Origin: Paracoccus sediminilitoris
Lineage (GTDB): Bacteria; Pseudomonadota; Alphaproteobacteria; Rhodobacterales; Rhodobacteraceae
Length of the DNA: 64,000 nucleotides
NCBI RefSeq assembly: GCF_003259195.1
Contig: NZ_QJPK01000010.1
Location: 84,016 to 148,015, forward strand
Reading direction: 5' to 3'
A program made the position numbers and the translations under genes. Below the pieces are notes generated by a model that was given only the letters and a program-made list of their open reading frames with translations, was not told where the DNA came from and did not search any database. Positions 26,081-35,425 of the stretch are shown here, in pieces (position 1 is the stretch's first letter; the number at the start of each line of letters is the position of its first letter).

Positions 26081-27382
26081 CTATGCCCCCCGATGCGGGA
26101 TCAGCGGATCGTCCGGCAGCCGGTCGTCCCGGAAGGGGTCGCCGAAGCGCGCGGCCCGCACGGCGCGTGTCAGGACCAGAATGTCGGAACGCAGTTCGGC
26201 CACCATTTCGTCGCGGCCTTCGTTCAGCTGGGCCGTCATGCTGGCCAGCGCATCCTCCAGCCGCGACAGGTCGGGGGCGGTCTGGGGGCGGTCGGCCAGG
26301 GCCGTCAGCAGCCTGTCCTGCCCGTCGGCCAGCCGGTTCAGGCTGTCGATCAGCGTGGCGTTGCCGTCATCGGGGCGCTGGACCAGCGCCTCGATCGCCT
26401 GCGCCATGACGACGACGCGTTCGTCGGCCATCAGGGCGGCTTCCTCGCGCATGGTGTCGCGGTCGGCGTGATAGTTTTGCAGGCGGTCCATCTGCCCGGC
26501 CATCTGTTCCAGGAAACCCGCCAGGGCGGCCTGATCGACGCCGTCGCCTTCGCTGCCAGCCAAGCTGATGCGGGTAAAGCCCGACATCCACTCCTCCAGC
26601 TCGCGATAGAAACGGTTCTGGCCATGGGTCACGAACAGCTCCAGCAGCCCCACAACCAGCGACCCCGCCAGACCCAGCAAGGATGACGAGAACGCCGTCG
26701 CCATGCCCCCCAGCTGCGCCTCGAGGCCGGTCATCAGCTTGTCAAAGACATCAAGCCCGGTTTCGCCATCCTGCGGCGCCAGCGCCCGGATCGTTTCCAC
26801 GACGGCGGGCACTGTGGTCGCCAGACCATAGAACGTGCCCAGCAGGCCAAGAAAGATCAGCAGGTTGGCCAGGTATCGTGTAATGTCGCGCAATTCGTCG
26901 ATGCGCGTCGCCACCGAATCCAAGATCGATCGCGCCGATCCCGTCGAGATCACACCGCCCGCGGGACCCCGCGCACCCAGCAGCGCGGCCAGCGGTGCCA
27001 GCAGACGTGGTGCCTGGGCATCGGGCGCGGCGGTTTCCGCGCCACGGCGGCGCGCGGCAAAGCCTTCGATCCAGCTGACCGATCGGACCAGCTGCGCCAG
27101 CTGCCAGAAACAGGCCAGCACGCCCACCCCGAAGACCGCCAGGATCAGCCCGTTCAGCCAAGTGTTCGCCATGAAGATCGGCAGGATGCGCCCATAGGTC
27201 AGCCAACCCCCGATCATCACCAGCGCCAGCACGCTGAGCATCAGCAGGATCTGGCGCACCGGCTGCGAAAAGCGCGGCGCACCGGCGCCCATCAGGGCCT
27301 GGTCGCGCGTCGCGGTGATGCGGCGTTCGCCAAGGGTCAGCCGCCCGGGGGCGCGGGGGTCGCCAGATGTCGGATCACTCAC
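26081..27382 (-). CDS. MotA/TolQ/ExbB-type proton channel protein
   Basis: 433 aa with about four transmembrane segments (near 45-65, 75-97, 165-190 and 222-247), the third and fourth matching the TolQ/ExbB/MotA core (LLIFLGLLGTFYGLATTVP and MATAFSSSLLGLAGSLVVGLLE). A long helical C-terminal tail (about 260-420) extends into the cytoplasm. Starts at GTG 27382 with GGGACGGG upstream. Paired with the MotB-like gene 3 bases downstream; together they should form a proton-driven complex spanning to the wall. Target unknown. Confidence 0.82.
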   Translation of the reverse strand: MSDPTSGDPRAPGRLTLGERRITATRDQALMGAGAPRFSQPVRQILLMLSVLALVMIGGWLTYGRILPIFMANTWLNGLILAVFGVGVLACFWQLAQLVRSVSWIEGFAARRRGAETAAPDAQAPRLLAPLAALLGARGPAGGVISTGSARSILDSVATRIDELRDITRYLANLLIFLGLLGTFYGLATTVPAVVETIRALAPQDGETGLDVFDKLMTGLEAQLGGMATAFSSSLLGLAGSLVVGLLELFVTHGQNRFYRELEEWMSGFTRISLAGSEGDGVDQAALAGFLEQMAGQMDRLQNYHADRDTMREEAALMADERVVVMAQAIEALVQRPDDGNATLIDSLNRLADGQDRLLTALADRPQTAPDLSRLEDALASMTAQLNEGRDEMVAELRSDILVLTRAVRAARFGDPFRDDRLPDDPLIPHRGA

Positions 27383-27465
27383 GTAAATACCCGTCCCTTC
27401 GATGCTTTTCGGCCAAGTGTAGGGAAGCCCCCGTCACTTGCCAAGCATTCCGAAGGGCTGGGCGC

Positions 27466-28032
27466 TCAGGGCCGGGGCATGGACGCCTGAAGGGCACGCA
27501 CCGCCTGGGACAGGCGGTCCAGTTCGTCATCGGCCATGCCGATATCGGCCAGATGGGATGCGGTGTTGTGCAGGTAATCGGCGTTTGGACCACGCCCGCC
27601 ATGGGCGGCGGCGATAATGCGCGCCTGTTCGTCATGCGGCAGCCCGCCCGCATATTGCCAATGATCGCGCCGCATCACATAGGCCAGCGCATGGACGTGG
27701 CGCCCGTCCTCCAGCTGCAATGGCAGGATTTCCTCGCGATAGGCTTCGGTCACCAGTTCACGGGCGCGCAGATAGGCCAGGACGCTGTCATGGTCCTGGG
27801 GTGCGATGCGCAAGGCCACGCCGCGGCAGGCGGCCTGCGGGTCCTCGTCAAGGCCCAGCACCAGCCCAGGCAATTCACGCGTGCCGCGATGCTCGATCGA
27901 GCGCAGGCAGAAGCTGCGCGCAAAGCCTGCCAGTCGCGCAGGGGCGATTTCGAGGGGGGTAAAGCCGGGGTTCCAGATCAGCGAACCATAACCGAAGACC
28001 CATTCGATCTTATGCGTTGTCGTTTTTTCCAT
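27466..28032 (-). CDS. ChaC-type gamma-glutamylcyclotransferase
   Basis: 188 aa. Degrades glutathione to 5-oxoproline and Cys-Gly in known ChaC enzymes. The GYGSL motif (14-18, EWVFGYGSLIWNP) forms the substrate pocket and Glu92 in LRARELVTEAY is the likely catalytic residue. The ATG at 28032 is the only start that places GYGSL at the usual position, although its SD is poor. Divergent from the DUF2125 gene by 49 bases. Confidence 0.9.
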   Translation of the reverse strand: MEKTTTHKIEWVFGYGSLIWNPGFTPLEIAPARLAGFARSFCLRSIEHRGTRELPGLVLGLDEDPQAACRGVALRIAPQDHDSVLAYLRARELVTEAYREEILPLQLEDGRHVHALAYVMRRDHWQYAGGLPHDEQARIIAAAHGGRGPNADYLHNTASHLADIGMADDELDRLSQAVRALQASMPRP

Positions 28033-28081
28033 TGTCGGCAAAGGTAAGCCACCAGACGGGCAGAAAAAAGAGGCGGGTCGC

Positions 28082-29098
28082 ATGTTCAGGGCTTTCATCG
28101 GCATAGGGCTTGTCGCCGCGGCGGTGGTCGGCCTGTGGGCGGGGGGCGAGACCCTGGCAAGCCGGCGCGTGGCCGAACTGATCGCGGGCGATCCGGCGTT
28201 GCAGGCGACCACGGTCCGGCCCCTGCGCCAGCCGCCGCAATTCGGCATGCGGATCGAACAGCCGGCCTTCGCCGATCCGGCGGGCGGGATCACCCTGCCA
28301 TGGGCCGAGGTGCAGATATCGCCGCAATCGCCGACCACCGCGCGGTTGATCCTGCCCCGGGAAGGGCAGGTGACCATCGCCGGGCAAACCTATGCGCTTG
28401 GGCTGGACGACCCGCATGCGACCATCCGGCTGGCCCCTTTGAAGCGCTTGGCGCCCGACCACATCGCGGTGACGGCCGAACAAGTGTCGCTGGATGGCGC
28501 GCCGGTGATCGAAGGCCTGGACCTGGACATGCAGATGACGCGCCTTGGGCCGGACGCGCCCTTGGCGGCGCGCGCGGCCTATCAGGCACGCCTGGGACTG
28601 GGGGCGGTCCAGACGCGGCTGCTGTCGCAGATGGGGATTGATCTGAACGGCATTCCCGACCCGGTCAGTCTTGGCGGCGACCTGCTGCTGTGGCTGGACG
28701 GGACGCCATCGGTCCGGGGGCAGGCGACGCCTTCGGTGGTCGGCTGGCAGACCGAAGGGCTGACCATCGGCGCAGGTCCGCTGTCGCTGCGCGTGGTGGG
28801 GCGGATCGTGCGCGATCCGAACGGTCTGACCGAGGGGCAGGTCGCCCTCTATACCGCCGACGCCCGGCAGATGATCGACCAGGCATCGCAGATGGGGCTG
28901 ATCCCCGGCCCGGCCCGCATGCTGCTGAGCGCAGGGTTGGAGCAGTTGGCCAGGACCGCGATCGACGCCGACCTGCCCGGTCCCGATTTTCCCGAACCCG
29001 CCCAAGGCCAGGTCCGCCTGCCCGTGCAGCTGAGCGGCGGCCAGATCCTGTTGGGCGGCATTCCCATCGGCGCCGCCCCGCCCTTCGGCGCGATCTGA
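28082..29098 (+). CDS. DUF2125-type exported protein
   Basis: 338 aa. N-terminal hydrophobic signal or anchor (about 4-24, AFIGIGLVAAAVVGLWAGGE), then a mainly beta-rich domain seen in alphaproteobacterial DUF2125 proteins (GLTIGAGPLSLRVVGRI, QVALYTADARQMIDQA). Role unknown; envelope location likely. Convergent with the prephenate dehydrogenase gene, 3 bases apart. Confidence 0.8.
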   Translation: MFRAFIGIGLVAAAVVGLWAGGETLASRRVAELIAGDPALQATTVRPLRQPPQFGMRIEQPAFADPAGGITLPWAEVQISPQSPTTARLILPREGQVTIAGQTYALGLDDPHATIRLAPLKRLAPDHIAVTAEQVSLDGAPVIEGLDLDMQMTRLGPDAPLAARAAYQARLGLGAVQTRLLSQMGIDLNGIPDPVSLGGDLLLWLDGTPSVRGQATPSVVGWQTEGLTIGAGPLSLRVVGRIVRDPNGLTEGQVALYTADARQMIDQASQMGLIPGPARMLLSAGLEQLARTAIDADLPGPDFPEPAQGQVRLPVQLSGGQILLGGIPIGAAPPFGAI

Positions 29099-29101
29099 CC
29101 C

Positions 29102-30031
29102 TTACTGCGAGGGTTTGGCCCCCGGCGTGCGTCCGAAATCGGGCGCACCCGTGTCTTGGCCCGCGTCGATGATGCTGCGACGGATCGCCCGCGTGCGGGT
29201 GAAGTAATCGTGCAACTGCTGGCCGTCGCCCATGCGGATGGCGCGCTGCAGGACGAACAGCTCCTCGGTGAAGCGGCCCAGGATGTCCAGCGTGGCATCC
29301 TTGTTGTGCAGAAAGACATCGCGCCACATGGTCGGGTCGCTGGCGGCGATGCGGGTGAAGTCGCGGAAACCGGCGGCGGAATACTGGATGACCTCCTCGC
29401 CGGAAACGCGGCGCAGGTGATCGGCGACGCCCACCATCGTATAGGCGATCAGGTGCGGGGCATGGCTGGTCACGGCCAGCACCAGGTCGTGATGGGCCGC
29501 GTCCATCACGTCGGTCTTGGCCCCTATCGCGGTGATCAGGCGGTCCAGCCGCGCCGTGGCGTCCGGATCGCTGTCGGGCAGGGGGGTCAGCAGCCACCAG
29601 CGATTCGCGAACAGCGTCGCAAAGCCAGAGGTCGGCCCCGAATGTTCGGTCCCCGCCAGCGGGTGCCCCGGCACGAAATGAACCCCTTGGGGCAGATGCG
29701 GCAGGACGGCCTCGATCACGGATTGCTTGACCGAACCGACATCGGTCACCGTCGCGCCCGGCGCCAGATGCGGGGCGATCTGTTCCATCACCTCGCCCAT
29801 GGCACCCACCGGAACGGCCAAGACCACCAGATCGGCGCCGCGCACGGCATCGGCGATGTCGTCATGGACGCTGTCGCAAAGATCGATCTCGCGCGCGGTC
29901 TGGCGGGTCTTTTCGCTGCGCGCATAGCCCGCGACGTGGCCGGCAAGCCCGCCCGCGCGGATGGCATGCGACATCGACCCCGCGATCAGTCCCAGACCGA
30001 TCAGCGCGACGCGGTCATAGGCACGGGTCAT
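29102..30031 (-). CDS. Prephenate (or cyclohexadienyl/arogenate) dehydrogenase
   Basis: 309 aa. Oxidative decarboxylation of prephenate or arogenate in tyrosine synthesis. Rossmann motif RVALIGLGLIAGSMSHA at the N-terminus, then TDVGSVKQSVIEAV, GHPLAGTEHSGP and ASHAPHLIAY-like TSHAPHLIAY, all TyrA/TyrC signatures. No chorismate mutase or ACT domain. Overlaps hisC by 4 bases (ATGA), a common pairing because HisC paralogues also act on aromatic keto acids. The ORF opens 54 bases earlier; the ATG at the overlap is preferred. Confidence 0.92.
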   Translation of the reverse strand: MTRAYDRVALIGLGLIAGSMSHAIRAGGLAGHVAGYARSEKTRQTAREIDLCDSVHDDIADAVRGADLVVLAVPVGAMGEVMEQIAPHLAPGATVTDVGSVKQSVIEAVLPHLPQGVHFVPGHPLAGTEHSGPTSGFATLFANRWWLLTPLPDSDPDATARLDRLITAIGAKTDVMDAAHHDLVLAVTSHAPHLIAYTMVGVADHLRRVSGEEVIQYSAAGFRDFTRIAASDPTMWRDVFLHNKDATLDILGRFTEELFVLQRAIRMGDGQQLHDYFTRTRAIRRSIIDAGQDTGAPDFGRTPGAKPSQ

Positions 30032-31119
30032 GCGGGCCTCCGCGCGGCCATGAAGCTGCCAAGGGTGGCGATGACGCGGCGGCATCCGTCCTCATCGCCC
30101 ACCGTGATGCGCAGGGCGGCGGGCAGGCCATAGCCGCCAACGCGGCGCACCAGGATGCCATCCTGGCGCAGGGCGGCATCGGCGGCGGCGGCGGTGTCCG
30201 CGCTGTCAAAGCGGGCCAGCACGAAATTCGCAAAGCTTTCGTCGCAATCGATGCCCATCTGGATCATCGACTGGCGCAACCAGTCGCGCATCCGTCCGTT
30301 CAGATCCGCGCAGTTTGCGGTGAAGCCGGTGTCGCGGATCGCGGCCTCGGCGGCGGCCATCTGGGCGTTGGACAGGTTGAAGGGCTGGCGCACGCGGTTC
30401 AGCACGTCGATGATCTGGCGCGCGGCATAGCCCCAACCGATCCGCAACCCGCCCAGCCCGTGGATCTTGGAGAAGGTGCGCGTCATGATGACATTCGGAT
30501 GACGATCCACCAGCGACGCACCCCCGTCGAAGCCCGCGGCGAATTCCGTATAGGCGCCGTCATGAACCAGGATCACGCGGTCGGGGAGGCCATCGACCAG
30601 CTGCTGCAGCTCGTCAGCGTCCAACATCGTGCCGGTGGGGTTGGCAGGATTGGCAATGAAGACGATCCGCGTGCGGTCGGTGACGGCATCCAGGATCGCC
30701 CGGACATCGACGCGGCGTTCGCGTTCGGGAACCGTCACGGGCACCGCGCCGACCATGCGGGCCAGGATCGGATACATGGAAAAGCCGTGCTCGGTGGTGA
30801 TGATCTCATCGCCATTGCCGGCATAGGCATGGGTGATGAACTGCAGGACCTCGTCGGAACCGACGCCGCAGATGATCCGGTCGGGGTCCAAGTCGCAGAT
30901 CTGGCCGATGGCCGCGCGCAGCGATTTGTGATCGGTGTTCGGATATCGATGCAGATCCGCCGAGGCCGCCGCAAAGGCCGCCTGCGCCGCGGGGCTGCAG
31001 CCCAACGGGTTTTCGTTCGAGGACAGTTTCAACACGTCCGCGCGCCCCTGCAGCGTGCTTTCGCCGCTGACATAAAGCGCGATGTCCATGATGCCGGGCT
31101 GCACGGGTATCTGGGTCAT
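30028..31119 (-). CDS. hisC: Histidinol-phosphate (or aromatic) aminotransferase
   Basis: 363 aa, PLP-dependent class I/II aminotransferase. KLSSNENPLGCSP is the HisC opening, VFIANPANPTGTM the middle signature and TRTFSKIHGLGGLRIGWGYA holds the PLP lysine. Being coupled to prephenate dehydrogenase, it may mainly make tyrosine/phenylalanine or serve both pathways, as broad-range HisC enzymes do. Start MTQIPVQPGIMDIALYVSG fits the family. Confidence 0.92.
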   Translation of the reverse strand: MTQIPVQPGIMDIALYVSGESTLQGRADVLKLSSNENPLGCSPAAQAAFAAASADLHRYPNTDHKSLRAAIGQICDLDPDRIICGVGSDEVLQFITHAYAGNGDEIITTEHGFSMYPILARMVGAVPVTVPERERRVDVRAILDAVTDRTRIVFIANPANPTGTMLDADELQQLVDGLPDRVILVHDGAYTEFAAGFDGGASLVDRHPNVIMTRTFSKIHGLGGLRIGWGYAARQIIDVLNRVRQPFNLSNAQMAAAEAAIRDTGFTANCADLNGRMRDWLRQSMIQMGIDCDESFANFVLARFDSADTAAAADAALRQDGILVRRVGGYGLPAALRITVGDEDGCRRVIATLGSFMAARRPA

Positions 31120-31191
31120 GGGTCCATCCTTTGTCCCGCCCCGTCTAATCTGCCGATCCGCGTTATGAAAGACCCCAACAGGGCTGATATG

Positions 31192-31224
31192 AAAAAGGGC
31201 CGCATCCCGAGGATGCGACCCTTT
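31192..31224 (-). terminator. rpsD Rho-independent terminator
   Basis: On the minus strand the stem GGGTCGCATCC / GGATGCGGCCC (one G-U pair) closes a three-base loop and is followed by TTTTTC. It lies just after the rpsD stop. Confidence 0.85.
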
Positions 31225-31247
31225 GCAGCAGTCGATATGGGCGAAGA

Positions 31248-31868
31248 TCAGTTCTTCGCGTAGAATTCGACGACCAGGTTCGGTTCCATCTGCACGGCGT
31301 AGGGGATGTCGCCCAGGGCCGGGGTGCGCACGAAGGTCGCGGTCATCTTGTTGTGGTCCGCTTCGATATAGTCGGGAACGTCACGCTCGGTCAGGGCGAC
31401 GGCTTCCAGCACGACGGCCAGCTGGCGCGAACGCTCGCGGATCGAGATGACATCGCCTTCCTTGACGCGATAGGACGGGATGTTGACGCGCTGGCCGTTC
31501 ACTTCCACGTGGCCGTGGTTCACGAACTGGCGTGCAGCAAAGATCGTGGCGACGAACTTGGCGCGATAGACGATCGCGTCCAGGCGGCGCTCCAGCAGAC
31601 CTACCAGGTTCTCACCGGTGTCGCCCTTGACGCGTTCGGCTTCGCCGAAGATGCGACGGAATTGCTTTTCGGTCAGATCGCCGTAATAGCCCTTGAGCTT
31701 CTGCTTGGCGCGCAGCTGGGTGCCGAAGTCCGACAGCTTGTTCTTGCGGCGCTGACCGTGCTGGCCGGGGCCGTATTCGCGACGGTTGACCGGCGACTTG
31801 GCGCGGCCCCAGATGTTTTCGCCCATGCGGCGGTCGATTTTGTACTTGGCAGACGTGCGTTTGGTCAC
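31248..31868 (-). CDS. rpsD: 30S ribosomal protein S4, GTG start
   Basis: 206 aa, the standard S4 length. Binds 16S rRNA early in 30S assembly. Starts (M)[19 protein letters not shown]; the S4 RNA-binding domain spans about 95-160 ([34 protein letters not shown]). The start codon is GTG at 31868, with AAGGAGAT 7 bases upstream. It is a stand-alone gene, as in other alphaproteobacteria, with its own promoter and terminator. Confidence 0.97.
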   Translation of the reverse strand: MTKRTSAKYKIDRRMGENIWGRAKSPVNRREYGPGQHGQRRKNKLSDFGTQLRAKQKLKGYYGDLTEKQFRRIFGEAERVKGDTGENLVGLLERRLDAIVYRAKFVATIFAARQFVNHGHVEVNGQRVNIPSYRVKEGDVISIRERSRQLAVVLEAVALTERDVPDYIEADHNKMTATFVRTPALGDIPYAVQMEPNLVVEFYAKN

Positions 31869-31966
31869 GGCTGATCTCCTTCTGGTCGTTACGAAGGGCG
31901 TTGTCCTCTGGCTTGCGCCTGACAGGGTTCCCCTTGCAGGGTCCACCAACACCAATGAAGTCGCGG

Positions 31967-31994
31967 CTTATACAGGGGTTCGCGTCCGCGTCAA
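31967..31994 (-). promoter_or_regulatory. Sigma-70-type promoter of rpsD
   Basis: On the minus strand: TTGACG (31989-31994), 16-base spacer, TATAAG (31967-31972). About 100 bases upstream of the GTG, leaving a leader where S4 autoregulation could act. Confidence 0.6.
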
Positions 31995-32011
31995 CCGCAA
32001 AGCCCCTCAAT

Positions 32012-33124
32012 TCAGGCCAAGGTGCCGTCGGGCTGGAAGAAATGCGACAGGGGCAGGGCCGCCGCCCCCAAAATCCGGGCGCTGCGGCCCAAAGTGCCTT
32101 CGATCACCTGGGGCAGGTCGATGCCGGCGGCAGGTTCCTGCGACAGCGCATGGCGGGTGGCCTGGGCCAGGCGTGTCCGCGTGGCCGAAGGCAGCGCGCC
32201 GTCGATCACCACCAGCGGCAGGTCGGCCAGCGCGACCGCCGACAGGGCGACAAAGGCCAGGGCCTTGCCAGCCCGTTCGGCCCATTCGATTTCTTGCTGC
32301 AAGGGAACGTTCCAGCCCGAATCGTCGGGGGGCAGCACATGGCCGATATCACGTTCCAGCGCCGCGACCGAGGCGACGTCGAGCAACTGGCCACCGCCCG
32401 GAATGGGCATCGATCCCAAGGCTGCGGCATTTCGCTGTGGCCCATGGCGCAGGGCGCCGTCCAGCACGATGCCGCCGCCCGCGAAATGGGCGACATAGGC
32501 GTGCAGGAAATCGGGGGGCAGCGGCTGGCCGCCAAAGATCAACTGGGCCGCGCAGGCGGTGGTGGCGTCGTTTTCCAGAAAGACCGGGAAGGGCATCTCG
32601 GCCTCCAGGATGCGATGCAGATCGACATTCAGCCATGCTTCCATGTCGCTGCCCCAGTCCCACAGCCGATAGGGTGCGGCGATGCCCAGACCCATCAGGC
32701 GGCGCATTTCATCGGCGCGCAGAGAGTTCAGAATGGTGGCCAGCCCATGGCGGGCAAAGGCCAGGACGCGTTCGGGATCGGGAAAGGCATAGACCTCCTG
32801 GCGGTGCATGCGGACCTGGCCGGTGAAATCCACCAGGGCCAGTTCGGCCAGCCGGCGCCCGATCTTCAGTCCCAGGAACAGCGCGCCGCCGGGCGCCAGC
32901 GCCAAGGGGGTCGAGGGCTGGCCGACCTTGCCCCTGACCGCGGCCTCGGCCTCCAAGAGGCCCGCCTGGATCAGCTTGCGCGTCAGGTTGGTGACCGACT
33001 GCGCCGACAGGTCGATATGCTGCGACAGGGCGGCACGCGACAGGGGGCCGTGGCGTCGTATCAGCGACAGCACGAGCCTTTCGTTCCGGCTGATCCGGCC
33101 GGGGTCGACACGATCAGTTGGCAT
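32012..33124 (-). CDS. ROK-family transcriptional repressor (probable FrcR)
   Basis: 370 aa. N-terminal winged helix-turn-helix (about 8-70, RNERLVLSLIRRHGPLSRAALSQ and LSAQSVTNLTRKLIQAGLL) followed by a ROK sugar-kinase-like domain (GLKIGRRLAELALVDF, PVFLENDATTACAAQ). ROK repressors sense sugars. Divergent from the sugar ABC genes across a short gap with an inverted repeat, so it very likely controls them. Start at ATG 33124 with GGAGGAG; an earlier in-frame start is not supported. Confidence 0.9.
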   Translation of the reverse strand: MPTDRVDPGRISRNERLVLSLIRRHGPLSRAALSQHIDLSAQSVTNLTRKLIQAGLLEAEAAVRGKVGQPSTPLALAPGGALFLGLKIGRRLAELALVDFTGQVRMHRQEVYAFPDPERVLAFARHGLATILNSLRADEMRRLMGLGIAAPYRLWDWGSDMEAWLNVDLHRILEAEMPFPVFLENDATTACAAQLIFGGQPLPPDFLHAYVAHFAGGGIVLDGALRHGPQRNAAALGSMPIPGGGQLLDVASVAALERDIGHVLPPDDSGWNVPLQQEIEWAERAGKALAFVALSAVALADLPLVVIDGALPSATRTRLAQATRHALSQEPAAGIDLPQVIEGTLGRSARILGAAALPLSHFFQPDGTLA

Positions 33125-33148
33125 GCGGTTCTCCTCCGAAATCGCATT

Positions 33149-33173
33149 AATCAACATGATTGATTTATTGACA
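33149..33173 (+). promoter_or_regulatory. Inverted repeat and -35 element of the sugar ABC operon
   Basis: AATCAA-N5-TTGATT (33149-33165), perfect 6-base arms, directly followed by TTGACA (33168-33173), a consensus -35. No clear -10 at 17 bases. A candidate ROK repressor operator. Confidence 0.5.
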
Positions 33174-33243
33174 AGTGCTATTTCTTGATGCTTTCTATCT
33201 TCAAGGCGGCCGAGGAACCGCCATGCTGGAGGAGATTTGTAAA

Positions 33244-34272
33244 GTGACCATGAAGACTGTTTTCCGCGCGTCCGTCGCCTTGTCGGTGCTTGCCTTTTCG
33301 GCAGGTTTTGCCCAAGCGCAGGACACCACCAAAGCCTGTCTGATCACCAAGACCGACATCAACCCGTTCTTCGTTAAGATGAAGGAAGGCGCGACCGAGA
33401 AGGCCAATGAGCTTGGGATCGAGCTGATGACCTTTGCCGGCAAGGTCGATGGTGACCACGAAACCCAGCAGCAGGCCGTCGAAAGCTGCATCGCGGCGGG
33501 TGCCAAGGGCATCCTGATCGCCGCATCCGACACCAAGGCCATCGTCGATTCGCTGAGCCAGGCCCGTGACAACGGCATGCTGGTCATCGCACTGGACACG
33601 CCGCTGGACCCGATCGACGCGGCCGATGCGACCTTTGCCACCGACAACCGTGAAGCCGGTCGCCTGATCGGCGCATGGGCCGCGGGCAAGATGGGTGATG
33701 CGGCTGCCGATGCCAAGATCGCCATGCTGGACCTGTCGGCCGCATCGCCGTCGGTTGACGTGCTGCGCGACCAGGGCTTCCTGGAAGGCTTCGGCATCGA
33801 CGTCAAGGATGAGAACCAGATCGGTGACGAGGATGACGCGCGCATCGTCGGCCACGACGTCACCTCGGGAAACGAGGAAGGCGGCCGCGAGGCGATGGAA
33901 GCCCTGCTGCAGAAGGACCCGGGCATCAACCTGGTCTATACCATCAACGAACCCGCCGCGGCCGGTGCCTATGAGGCGCTGAAGTCGTTCGGCAAGGAAA
34001 GCGACGTGCTGATCGTTTCGGTCGATGGTGGTTGCCCGGGTGTGACCAACGTCCAGGAAGGCGTCATCGGCGCCACCTCGCAGCAGTATCCGCTGCTGAT
34101 GGCATCCATGGGCGTCGAGGCCATCGCAGCCTTTGCCAAGGACGGCACCAAGCCCGAGACCAGCGAAGGTCTGGACTTCACCAATACCGGCGTCAACCTG
34201 GTCACGGATGAAGCCGTCGAAGGCGTCGAGTCGATCAGCGTCGAAGAAGGCCTGGAGCGTTGCTGGGGCTGA
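33244..34272 (+). CDS. frcB: Sugar ABC transporter periplasmic binding protein (probable fructose)
   Basis: 342 aa from GTG 33244. Sec signal peptide (about 1-27, [17 protein letters not shown]), then a periplasmic-binding type I fold ([37 protein letters not shown]). The ordering of binding protein, permease and ATPase with a ROK gene matches rhizobial frc fructose loci; ribose or another monosaccharide remains possible. SD GGAGGAG lies 9 bases before the GTG; the ATG at 33250 is the alternative start. Confidence 0.85.
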   Translation: MTMKTVFRASVALSVLAFSAGFAQAQDTTKACLITKTDINPFFVKMKEGATEKANELGIELMTFAGKVDGDHETQQQAVESCIAAGAKGILIAASDTKAIVDSLSQARDNGMLVIALDTPLDPIDAADATFATDNREAGRLIGAWAAGKMGDAAADAKIAMLDLSAASPSVDVLRDQGFLEGFGIDVKDENQIGDEDDARIVGHDVTSGNEEGGREAMEALLQKDPGINLVYTINEPAAAGAYEALKSFGKESDVLIVSVDGGCPGVTNVQEGVIGATSQQYPLLMASMGVEAIAAFAKDGTKPETSEGLDFTNTGVNLVTDEAVEGVESISVEEGLERCWG

Positions 34273-34311
34273 TCCCCGCCCGACCAGCACCCCGACCATG
34301 ACAATGTGACC

Positions 34312-34341
34312 GCACGGCGGCGACCCCTGTCGCCGCCGTGC
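34312..34341 (+). repeat. Intercistronic hairpin between frcB and frcC
   Basis: Perfect 13-base arms GCACGGCGGCGAC / GTCGCCGCCGTGC around CCCT, with no T tract. It probably stabilises the upstream frcB mRNA and keeps the binding protein in excess over the membrane parts. Confidence 0.7.
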
Positions 34342-34369
34342 CCCTTCGGTCAAACCCACGGAGACATTG

Positions 34370-35425
34370 ATGTCCGATTCCCCAGATCCCGTGGTCCAGC
34401 GAAATGCCGGCGAGACGGTTGCACAGTTCGATCACCACTCGCGCAGCCTTCTGGACCGGACGCAGCATTTCCTGCACCAATATCCCACCATGGTACCGGT
34501 CATCGTGCTGGTGCTGTCGCTGATCGCCTTCGGGCTGATCTCTCCCAATTTCTTCTCGGCCTTCAACCTGTCGCTGATCCTGCAGCAGGTGGCGGTCGTG
34601 GGCACGCTGGCAGCGGCGCAGTCGCTGGTGATCCTGACGGCGGGGATCGACCTGTCGGTCGGCGCGGTCATGGTGCTGATTTCGGTGATCATGGGCAATC
34701 TGGCGGTGAATTTCGGCATTCCGGTGCCGATCGCCATCGTCATCGGCCTGGCCTGCGGGGCGGGCACAGGTGCGCTGAACGGTCTGCTGATCACGCGGCT
34801 AAAGCTGCCGCCCTTCATCACCACGCTTGGCACTTGGAACATCTTCCTGGCGCTGAACTATTACTTGTCGGGTCGGGAAACGATCCGAAGCCAGACGCTG
34901 GACGCCGAGGCGCCGCTGCTGAAATTCTTTGGCACCCGCTTCAACCTTGGCGGCGCGGTGCTGACCTATGGCGTGATCCTGATGATCATCGTTTTCGCGG
35001 TGCTTTACTATGCGCTCTACAAGACCGCATGGGGTCGCCGGGTCTATGCGGTGGGTGACGATCCGGAATCGGCGGCGCTGGCGGGTATCCAGACCAAGAA
35101 GATCCTGATGTCGGTCTATGTCGTCGCCGGCGTGATCTGCGGTCTGGCCGCGTGGTCGTCCATCGGCCGCGTCGGTTCGATCAGCCCGACCTCGTTCTTC
35201 GAGGCCAACCTGGAATCCATCACGGCCGTGGTGATCGGCGGGATTTCCCTCTTCGGTGGACGCGGATCGATCCTGGGGCCGCTGATCGGTGCGCTGATCG
35301 TGGGCGTCTTCAACTCGGGGCTGCGCCTGGCGGGTGTGGACGTGCTGTGGCAGCTGTTCGCGACCGGCTGGCTGATCATCTTCGCCGTCGCCATCGACCA
35401 ATGGATCAGAAAGGTGTCGTCATGA
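34370..35425 (+). CDS. frcC: Sugar ABC transporter permease
   Basis: 351 aa, RbsC/FrcC-type permease with about nine transmembrane segments. Signature LVILTAGIDLSVGAVMVLISV and the EAA-like loop region SITAVVIGGISLFGGRGS. Hydrophilic N-terminal 40 residues. ATG 34370 has GGAGA upstream. It forms the sugar channel with FrcA and overlaps frcA by 4 bases (ATGA). Confidence 0.93.
   Translation: MSDSPDPVVQRNAGETVAQFDHHSRSLLDRTQHFLHQYPTMVPVIVLVLSLIAFGLISPNFFSAFNLSLILQQVAVVGTLAAAQSLVILTAGIDLSVGAVMVLISVIMGNLAVNFGIPVPIAIVIGLACGAGTGALNGLLITRLKLPPFITTLGTWNIFLALNYYLSGRETIRSQTLDAEAPLLKFFGTRFNLGGAVLTYGVILMIIVFAVLYYALYKTAWGRRVYAVGDDPESAALAGIQTKKILMSVYVVAGVICGLAAWSSIGRVGSISPTSFFEANLESITAVVIGGISLFGGRGSILGPLIGALIVGVFNSGLRLAGVDVLWQLFATGWLIIFAVAIDQWIRKVSS

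Noticed and set aside
24410..27382. MotA/MotB-like pair as a Zorya defence system (ZorAB)
   Set aside because: No ZorC, ZorD or ZorE-like gene is adjacent, and the pair sits among ordinary chromosomal genes.
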